In this document: positions 1-6,228 of the stretch, in pieces
How positions within the stretch are numbered: the first letter of the stretch is position 1
Layout: each line of letters starts with the position of its first letter
Assembly: GCA_030123645.1 (NCBI GenBank)
Contig: JASJYE010000161.1
Span: forward strand, 1 to 6,228
Origin: Candidatus Hydrogenedentota bacterium
Lineage (GTDB): Bacteria; Hydrogenedentota; Hydrogenedentia; Hydrogenedentales; GCA-2746185
Direction: 5' to 3'
DNA length: 6,228 nucleotides
Program-made: the position numbers and the translations under genes
Notes under the pieces: model-generated
The model's input: the letters and a program-made list of their open reading frames with translations, nothing else
The model's database searches: none
Told to the model about the DNA's origin: nothing

Positions 1-682
1 CCGAGTTCTCTTCCTGAATCGCCAGTATGTTGATCGTGAACTCGAGCCGGTTCTGTGTTGCACCCAGCGACGCCCTGCGCGTACTTACCGAACCGATGGC
101 CCCATCCAGGGCCGTGATGGCCGCTGAAGCGTTCGTCGCGTCCGCGCCCGTCAGGTCCGATCCGACTATGCCTAGTGTCGTCGTCGTGATCGCCGGGGAG
201 GTCCCCGCGACGGTCGTCGTCTGGCCTGCGTGCACGCCCGTCTGCAGCACAATTGCAGTCGCAGAGTTCAGTGGAAAAATCCCATTGAACTCCGTGCGCG
301 TGATCGTGTCTGTGATTTGCGTCTTGAGCTGCTGAAACTCGCCGTCCATATCGATGCGGTTTGCGGCACTCAAAGTGCCGTTGGCCGCCTGTACGGACAG
401 TTCCCGCATGCGCTGCAGCATAGCAGTCACCTCGCTGAGCGCGCCTTCGGCGGTCTGCACAAGGTTGATACCGTCCTGCGCGTTGCGCTGCGCCACGCGC
501 AAGCCGCGCACCTGCGACGAGAGACCTTCGGCAATGGACAGGCCTGCGGCGTCATCCGCAGCGCGGTTGATGCGCAGACCACTCGATAGCCGTTCCAGAG
601 ATTTGTTGAGTGCGAGCGTTGAACGCCGCAAGACGCGGCTCGTGTTAATCGCCGCTATGTTGGTGTTGACTACTAATCCCAT
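1..682 (-). CDS. fliC: Flagellin, N-terminal 227 residues (3' end cut by window edge)
   Basis: This encodes the structural subunit of the flagellar filament, which is exported by the flagellar type III apparatus and polymerises outside the cell. I translated it from the minus strand, starting at the ATG at 680-682. Seen directly: the canonical start MGLVVNTNIAAIN, the D0/D1 signature SGLRINRAADDAAG at residues 34-47, the helix with LQRMRELSVQAANGT at 89-103 (the conserved segment that includes the TLR5-recognised patch in enteric flagellins), TRTEFNG at 128-134, and the start of the C-terminal D1 helix, GATQNRLEFTIN, at 207-218. The N-terminal and C-terminal conserved parts are joined by only about 70 residues, so there is no large D2/D3 outer domain. 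By family comparison roughly 45 C-terminal residues lie beyond position 1. A perfect AAGGAGG lies 8 nt before the ATG, which settles the start. The symbol fliC is by family; hag or flaA would be equivalent. Confidence 0.95.
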   Translation of the reverse strand, partial: MGLVVNTNIAAINTSRVLRRSTLALNKSLERLSSGLRINRAADDAAGLSIAEGLSSQVRGLRVAQRNAQDGINLVQTAEGALSEVTAMLQRMRELSVQAANGTLSAANRIDMDGEFQQLKTQITDTITRTEFNGIFPLNSATAIVLQTGVHAGQTTTVAGTSPAITTTTLGIVGSDLTGADATNASAAITALDGAIGSVSTRRASLGATQNRLEFTINILAIQEENS

Positions 683-690
683 TTGTACTT

Positions 691-697
691 CCTCCTT
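691..697 (-). promoter_or_regulatory. Shine-Dalgarno site of the flagellin gene
   Basis: AAGGAGG on the minus strand is a full match to the anti-Shine-Dalgarno core, with 8 nt between it and the flagellin ATG. It implies strong translation initiation, as expected for a highly made filament protein. The rel and uvrB starts on the same strand have no comparable site. Confidence 0.9.
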
Positions 698-966
698 GAG
701 TGCGTATTTCCCATGGCGCATCCCTGCGCCGTTATCCCATTTTTCGCCACCGGCCCGGCCGCGAACGTTTGCGGACGCCCGCTCCAGGTTTTTTCCCGGC
801 ATGCGATCGCCGATTCAGGCCCCTACCTGAAACAGCGCCTTGGGTTGCGCGGCCAAACCCGGCCCGATTCCACCGGACGGTCCCTAAAGCGGCGCACAAC
901 CCACACCACATGATTCAACGTGTCATCGGCGCCTTTTGCCCTCGGGGTCGTTCCCGCCATCTCTGC

Positions 967-988
967 CGGCGCCACGCGGATGGCGCCG
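967..988 (-). other. Strong hairpin in the flagellin leader
   Basis: A perfect 8-bp inverted repeat, CGGCGCCA and TGGCGCCG, has a 6-nt loop (minus-strand loop TCCGCG). It lies about 285 nt before the flagellin start and inside the RNA that would be made from the sigma-28 promoter. No T-run follows on either strand, so it is not a standard intrinsic terminator. A role in leader folding or RNA stability is inference. Confidence 0.5.
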
Positions 989-1215
989 CCAAGAATGCAG
1001 CGTAAAACTTCCCAAAGAGATCTTGCCGACCGGCCGTCCCATTGAATTCATGGCCGGACACGCGTCTTTCAACTGTTTTCACGCGAAGTTTCCTTCGCCC
1101 GTTCACCGGCGCGCCTCCAGTGCGCCGTTCCAACTACGCGAACGGATTCCCAGGCTTCCTTGCCCGGACCCCGTTTTCAACTGTCAGCGGGCGCATTCCC
1201 GCTTAACTGCTTTTT

Positions 1216-1243
1216 TTATCGGCAACTTTAGCTGGAAACTTTA
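1216..1243 (-). promoter_or_regulatory. Sigma-28 (FliA) promoter of the flagellin gene
   Basis: On the minus strand, TAAAGTTT (1243-1236) is followed by 12 nt and then GCCGATAA (1223-1216). Both boxes match the published enteric FliA consensus TAAAGTTT-N11-GCCGATAA base for base; the spacer is one base longer. FliA directs late flagellar genes such as flagellin, and the next gene downstream on this strand is the flagellin, so motif and context agree. Transcription should start near 1207-1209, which gives a leader of about 525 nt. A second TAAAGTT lies at 1230-1224, directly abutting the -10 box, so it cannot serve as the -35 element. Confidence 0.87.
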
Positions 1244-1376
1244 GTAGAATCTGGATATTTTTTTGATGATGTAACTCTTTTGTTTTAAGTGTTTTACGCC
1301 ATCTCCCGAGCCGGGCATAGTGCTTGAAATGAATTATGCGAAGGAAAACTAGGGGCCGTGGGGGTGAAATTTTCGG

Positions 1377-3377
<2,001 letters not shown>

Positions 3378-3383
3378 GGCCGC

Positions 3384-5393
3384 TTAGAGAGCTTCCGCCA
3401 ACTCTTCCAGGGTCACCTGCACCACGTCCCGCACGCCCGGGACCTGCCGCAGGGCCTTTTCAACGCGCTCGAAGCGATTCGGGTCCGCCGCGTGGAAAAA
3501 GAACTCGAAAATGCTTTCGCCGTTGTCGCACGGCCTGTAATCGGCGCGCGTAATGTCGATGTTCATCGGGCGAATGGCCGACGTGATGTCTGCGAGGCCG
3601 TTGGGCCGCGAGCCGATTGTCACACGCAGGCCCATCTCCGGCTCCTCCTCGTCTTCCCAAGACGCCGCGATGAGCCGTTCCGCGCCGCGATCGGCCTTGT
3701 CCAACAGTTTGCAGTCCGCGCGGTGGATCGTGACGCTGTGCCGTTTCGTGACATAGCCTATGACGCCTTGCCCGGGCATCGGATTGCAGCACTTCGCGAA
3801 CTGCATCGCCATCCCCGATGCGCCGGAAACGCATATCATCTCCGCACGGGTGTCCGGACCTTTCCGCTTCGGCTCGGCAACGTGCAGCGGCTCGATGGAG
3901 CGCGACTCGCCCGGGCCGACCGCCGCCGGCGACTCCTCCATGTCGCGCAGTTTCTGCCGAATGCGCGTTCGCGCACGGCCGGTCACGACTACGTCGAGCC
4001 AGTCGATATGCGGCAGCTGTTTTTTCGACGTGAGAATTTCAACCGTGTCGCCGTGCTGCAGATGATAGCGCAGCGGCACCATACTGCCGTTAACTTTCGC
4101 GCCGATGCACGCATCGCCGATGTCCGTATGGATCATATACGCGAAATCGAGCGGAGTCGCGCCTTGTGGCAGCTCCTTCACCTCTCCTTTCGGCGTGTAC
4201 ACGTACACGGCCATCGTGCTAATGTCCCGCCGCACGCTCTCAAACAACTCATCAGGTGCGTTCGCGTCTTTAAGCCAGTCAAACATCTGGCGAAGCCAAT
4301 GCAATTGCGTCTCGGCTTTCGGATCCGCACGGTCCACGTGCTCCTTATACTTCCAATGCGCGGCTATGCCTTCGCGTGAGGCCCGATCCATCTCCTCGGT
4401 GCGAATTTGCACCTCGAGCGGTTTGCCTCCCTCGAGCCGCACGGTCGTGTGGATGGACTGGTACATGTTCAGTTTCGGCACGGCGATGTAATCCTTAAAT
4501 CGGCCCCGCTCGGGCGGCCATAAGTGATGGACGACCCCGAGGGCGTTGTAGCACCCGCTCACCGTCTGGGCGATAATGCGCACGGCGAGCACGTCCAGCA
4601 CCTCGTCAAATGTCTTCCCTTGGCGCTCCATCTTTTGGTAGATGCTGTACAAGTGCTTGGGACGCCCGATAACGCGCGCGTTTGCCTCGGCCTCCTGCAA
4701 CCGCTCCTCCAAGAACCCGATCATCTCGTTGAGTAGATTTTCGCGCTCCTTGCGTTTCATGGCGACCGCCTGAGCGACTTCTTTATAGGTCTCGGGGTGG
4801 AGATGATGAAAGGCGTGGTCCTCGAGCTCCCACTGCCAATGCGATAGGCCCAGACGGTTCGCAATCGGCGCGTAAATGTCCAGGGTCTCCTGCGAAATCC
4901 GTTCGATCTTGTGCTCGGACAAGTACTCGAGGGTGCGCATGTTATGCAGACGGTCCGCAAGCTTAATGAGAATGACGCGAACGTCCTGCGCCGTTGCGAC
5001 GAGCATCTTGCGCAGGTTCTCCGCTTGCTTCAACTCGTCCGCCTCGGAAACGGCAGTAGACGCCGAGATGTGCAGCGTGCCGATCTTCGTGACCCCGTCC
5101 ACTAGCTGTGCAATGTCCTCGCCGAATTCGTCTTTCAGCTCGCCGTATGTTACTTCCGTGTCCTCGAGAACGTCGTGCAGCAGACCGGCGCTCACAGTCC
5201 GGACATCCATGCCCAAACTCGCCAATGCGCTGGCCACGTCGAGGCTGTGCGTGATGTAGGGGTCCCCCGAGAGCCGCATCTGGCCCTGATGGGCACGGTC
5301 GGCCACCCGATAGGCCTTGCGCACAAGTTTGTCGTCCGCATCCGGATTGGTGCGACGCACCTGCTTGAGCAATTTGGCGAATTCCGTCCTCAT
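3384..5393 (-). CDS. rel: Bifunctional (p)ppGpp synthetase/hydrolase, compact Rel/SpoT type
   Basis: This cytoplasmic enzyme transfers pyrophosphate from ATP to GDP/GTP to make the alarmone (p)ppGpp and also hydrolyses it. Hydrolase domain: H49 in PYITHS, H73-D74 in LLHDVLEDT and D147 in LADRLHNM are all present. Synthetase domain: RFKDYIAVPKLNMYQSIHTTV at 298-318 and EVQIRT at 327-332. The RFKD at 298-301 is the RXKD form linked to bifunctional Rel rather than the EXDD form of synthetase-only RelA. TGS spans about 393-455. The zinc-finger/RIS region has C535-C536, H557 and C561. ACT spans about 587-660. Between TGS and the CC pair only about 75 residues remain, and after TGRARTRIRQKLR (471-483) they look like a low-complexity linker, so most of the usual helical domain seems absent. 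This explains the 669-residue length against the 700-750 usual. An in-frame TGA 51 nt upstream with no ATG, GTG or TTG between makes 5393 the only credible start. The Shine-Dalgarno site is weak. Confidence 0.96.
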   Translation of the reverse strand: MRTEFAKLLKQVRRTNPDADDKLVRKAYRVADRAHQGQMRLSGDPYITHSLDVASALASLGMDVRTVSAGLLHDVLEDTEVTYGELKDEFGEDIAQLVDGVTKIGTLHISASTAVSEADELKQAENLRKMLVATAQDVRVILIKLADRLHNMRTLEYLSEHKIERISQETLDIYAPIANRLGLSHWQWELEDHAFHHLHPETYKEVAQAVAMKRKERENLLNEMIGFLEERLQEAEANARVIGRPKHLYSIYQKMERQGKTFDEVLDVLAVRIIAQTVSGCYNALGVVHHLWPPERGRFKDYIAVPKLNMYQSIHTTVRLEGGKPLEVQIRTEEMDRASREGIAAHWKYKEHVDRADPKAETQLHWLRQMFDWLKDANAPDELFESVRRDISTMAVYVYTPKGEVKELPQGATPLDFAYMIHTDIGDACIGAKVNGSMVPLRYHLQHGDTVEILTSKKQLPHIDWLDVVVTGRARTRIRQKLRDMEESPAAVGPGESRSIEPLHVAEPKRKGPDTRAEMICVSGASGMAMQFAKCCNPMPGQGVIGYVTKRHSVTIHRADCKLLDKADRGAERLIAASWEDEEEPEMGLRVTIGSRPNGLADITSAIRPMNIDITRADYRPCDNGESIFEFFFHAADPNRFERVEKALRQVPGVRDVVQVTLEELAEAL

Positions 5394-5457
5394 AAAACGC
5401 GCTCTGCCTCGCTCAGATGTCCCTGCCGGCGGAGTTGAGCTTCAAACGCTGGGCGAT

Positions 5458-5517
5458 CATGTGTCCGGCGGCCCCGATACCAGGCCGGTGGTTCCGATAC
5501 CAAGGCGGTGGATCCGG
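5458..5517. repeat. Left tandem array of the 20-bp repeat (three units)
   Basis: These are in-phase 20-bp units related to TACCAAACCGGTGGTTCCGA. The unit at 5478-5497 differs at 2 positions. The unit at 5498-5517 differs at 4. The first, 5458-5477, is decayed in its left half, but its last 13 bases match at 10 positions and all three differences are T-to-C. The array lies 65 bp upstream of the rel start, in the same orientation as the array downstream of the ferredoxin gene. Confidence 0.75.
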
Positions 5518-5562
5518 TCGTTTCCCCTAAACTTCCGCACAGCAATCATTTCCGTACATAAT

Positions 5563-5582
5563 TGCCAAACCGGTGGTTCCCA
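5563..5582. repeat. Single copy of the 20-bp repeat
   Basis: TGCCAAACCGGTGGTTCCCA matches the repeat consensus at 18 of 20 positions. It lies 45 bp to the right of the left array and out of phase with it, in the same orientation as all other copies. Confidence 0.8.
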
Positions 5583-5679
5583 TGGATCCTATCAGATGTC
5601 GGCGTCTGGAACAACGAAAACGGACCCCGAAGGCTGGAATGTCTCGGCGATCTCTGGCGTTGTAGACTTGCGCCGCAGA

Positions 5680-5722
5680 TACCGTAAACCCAACGGTACG
5701 GGGGGTAGCGTCTTCCTACCGT
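5680..5722 (+). promoter_or_regulatory. Alternative hairpins upstream of the ferredoxin gene
   Basis: TACCGT occurs at 5680-5685 and again at 5717-5722, with its complement ACGGTA at 5693-5698 between them. ACGGTA can pair with the left copy (7-nt loop) or the right copy (18-nt loop), but not both. A third stem, GGTAG/CTACC at 5704-5708 and 5715-5719, competes with the right-hand pairing. The cluster ends 25 nt before the ATG and 10 nt before the putative ribosome binding site GGAG (5733-5736). A leader switch or a protein operator are both possible; neither is shown. Confidence 0.35.
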
Positions 5723-5747
5723 GAACTAATATGGAGCATGAGTTTAG

Positions 5748-6005
5748 ATGGCAACAATTCGATTTGAAGGGGAAGAACGCGAGCTCCCAGACGGCTCGGC
5801 CGTGCTCGAAGTGTGTGAAGCGATGGGCATGCCCTTTGGCTGCACAGAAGGCCTCTGCGGCACCTGCCGGTGTACCGTTGTAAAAGGCTTCGAGAATCTG
5901 GAACCGCTGAACGAACAAGAAGAGGACATGGATCTGGAGGAGGGAGAGCGTCTCGCCTGCCAGAGCGTCATTAAATCCGGGATCGTCCACTTTAGCATCG
6001 ACTAA
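5748..6005 (+). CDS. Plant-type [2Fe-2S] ferredoxin-like electron carrier
   Basis: This small soluble protein of 85 residues should carry one [2Fe-2S] cluster and move electrons. It is a single ferredoxin fold with no signal peptide or membrane segment. The cluster motif is complete: C32, C37, C40 (GCTEGLCGTC, CX4CX2C) and C71 in LACQS, 30 residues after C40, as in chloroplast-type ferredoxins. C23 and C42 are extra cysteines. The chain is very acidic around residues 53-67, a usual docking surface for ferredoxin reductases. The start ATG has GGAG 11 nt upstream. An overlapping ATG at 5738 is in another frame and stops after nine codons. The gene stands alone: rel reads away from it and no reductase or oxygenase partner is in view, so its pathway is unknown. 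It is flanked on both sides by the same 20-bp repeats. Confidence 0.92.
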   Translation: MATIRFEGEERELPDGSAVLEVCEAMGMPFGCTEGLCGTCRCTVVKGFENLEPLNEQEEDMDLEEGERLACQSVIKSGIVHFSID

Positions 6006-6040
6006 GGCCGCGGCAGCGGGCCCAAATCTCCCCCGGCCTA

Positions 6041-6160
6041 CACCAAACCGGTGGTTCCGATACCAAACCAGTGATTTCAGTACCAAACTGATGATTCCAA
6101 TACAAAACTAATGATTCCAATACCAAACTGGTGGTTCCAGTACCAAACCGGTGGTTCCGT
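6041..6160. repeat. Six-unit tandem array of a 20-bp repeat
   Basis: Six units of exactly 20 bp run head to tail without gaps from 6041. The consensus is TACCAAACCGGTGGTTCCGA. The first and last units differ from it at one position each; units 2 to 5 differ at 5, 4, 6 and 3. Nearly all differences are transitions. Each consensus unit holds AACC-GGT-GGTT, a 4-bp inverted repeat, and the palindrome ACCGGT. The array starts 36 bp after the ferredoxin stop. No unique spacers separate the units, so it is not a CRISPR array. Confidence 0.95.
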
Positions 6161-6228
6161 GTCGCTCGTCGGCATGCGCTTGTGTTTCCACCTGCCGCTT
6201 CCCTAAACTGGGTTCTTGTCAATAAGGA
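6161..6228 (+). other. Right-hand end, possible ribosome binding site of next gene
   Basis: No gene is visible in these 68 bases. The final bases, AATAAGGA, include an AAGGA Shine-Dalgarno-like core at 6224-6228, which would suit a plus-strand gene starting a few bases beyond the window. This rests on five bases only. Confidence 0.25.

Larger units (their letters stand above)
683..1376 (-). other. Gene-free stretch: flagellin leader and promoter region
   Basis: About 690 bases lie between the end of uvrB and the flagellin start. The part from 683 to about 1208 is the inferred untranslated leader; it is GC-rich and has several self-complementary GC patches. The part from about 1200 to 1345 is notably AT-richer and contains the sigma-28 promoter. 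Short open frames here (for example minus-strand 915-1133) are arginine-rich, resemble no known family and have no ribosome binding site I can see, so I do not call them genes. I also see no convincing terminator after uvrB: CCCG-AGC-CGGG at 1305-1315 is only a 4-bp stem without a T-run. Read-through from uvrB into the flagellin leader is therefore possible. Confidence 0.6.
5394..5747. other. Divergent intergenic region between rel and ferredoxin genes
   Basis: These 354 bases separate two divergently read genes and must hold the rel-uvrB promoter (minus) and probably the ferredoxin promoter (plus). I could not find a convincing -35/-10 pair on either strand. The minus strand has TTGGCA at about 5562-5567 but no good -10 at the right spacing. 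Contents I can support are the 20-bp repeat units at 5458-5517 and 5563-5582 and the inverted-repeat cluster at 5680-5722. A small stem CAGATG-TCGG-CGTCTG at 5593-5608 has no assigned role. Confidence 0.6.

Noticed and set aside
354..830. Plus-strand open reading frames of up to 158 codons over the flagellin gene
   Set aside because: They are mirror frames of the flagellin, rich in Arg, Ser and Ala, with no domain and no ribosome binding site.
1054..1184. Imperfect direct repeat in the flagellin leader (minus-strand ACAGTTGAAA and GTCCGG at 1054-1076 and 1164-1184)
   Set aside because: Only 10 and 6 bases match, with a 2-nt spacing difference. This is too little to separate from chance without relatives.
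1258..1264. Seven-T run on the plus strand as a terminator
   Set aside because: No GC stem precedes it on the plus strand, and no plus-strand gene ends here.
6005..6039. Stem AGGCCG/CGGCCT after the ferredoxin stop as a terminator
   Set aside because: The loop is about 23 nt and no T-run follows, so it does not meet the pattern of an intrinsic terminator.
6050..6064. tRNA T-arm-like sequence GGTTCCGATACC in the repeats
   Set aside because: No acceptor, D or anticodon stems can be drawn around it; it is part of the 20-bp unit.
5592..6086. A 164-codon minus-strand open reading frame over the ferredoxin gene
   Set aside because: It begins inside the 20-bp repeats and is antisense to the ferredoxin, whose cluster motif is complete. 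It has no recognisable domain.
6041..6160. CRISPR array or plasmid iterons
   Set aside because: There are no spacers between units, so it is not CRISPR. The 20-bp size fits iterons, but there is no Rep gene or AT-rich origin region and the neighbours are chromosomal housekeeping genes.
5525..6209. CCCTAAACT shared by 5525-5533 and 6201-6209, near each repeat array
   Set aside because: It is a 9-base match at different distances from the arrays (7 and 40 nt), so it gives no sound evidence for element ends.

Overview
The window looks like chromosomal DNA from a flagellated, moderately high-GC bacterium. A flagellin gene with a FliA-type (sigma-28) promoter sits beside two housekeeping genes (a bifunctional RelA/SpoT-type ppGpp enzyme and UvrB) and a small plant-type [2Fe-2S] ferredoxin. 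Nothing in these proteins fixes the phylum. The Rel and UvrB sequences are clearly bacterial but not close to the Escherichia or Bacillus proteins, which fits a less-studied lineage. I offer no firmer taxonomy. I see no phage, transposase, CRISPR, tRNA or rRNA sequence.

Layout from left to right. Positions 1-682 (minus) hold the first 227 residues of a flagellin, which is cut by the left edge. Positions 683-1376 contain no gene. They hold the flagellin ribosome binding site, a roughly 525-nt GC-rich leader with one strong hairpin, and an almost exact sigma-28 promoter at 1216-1243. Positions 1377-3377 (minus) encode complete UvrB. Positions 3384-5393 (minus) encode a complete but short Rel/SpoT homologue. 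The Rel stop codon and the UvrB start are 6 nt apart, so the two are almost certainly one operon read leftward. Positions 5394-5747 are a gene-free divergent intergenic region. It carries copies of a 20-bp repeat and, just before the next gene, a set of mutually exclusive small hairpins. Positions 5748-6005 (plus) encode the ferredoxin. Positions 6041-6160 are six head-to-tail copies of the same 20-bp repeat, and the last 68 bases end in a possible ribosome binding site for a gene beyond the window.

Working together: Rel makes and degrades (p)ppGpp, and UvrB is the damage-verification helicase of nucleotide excision repair. Their tight coupling would tie expression of a stress-signal enzyme to a DNA repair enzyme. 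The flagellin is separately controlled by the late-flagellar sigma factor. The ferredoxin is transcribed away from the rel-uvrB operon and has no recognisable redox partner in view.

I found no evidence for a whole new system. The points most worth a second look are the 20-bp repeat family on both sides of the ferredoxin gene, the Rel protein that seems to lack most of the helical domain between TGS and the zinc-finger region, and the sigma-28 promoter with its unusually long flagellin leader.
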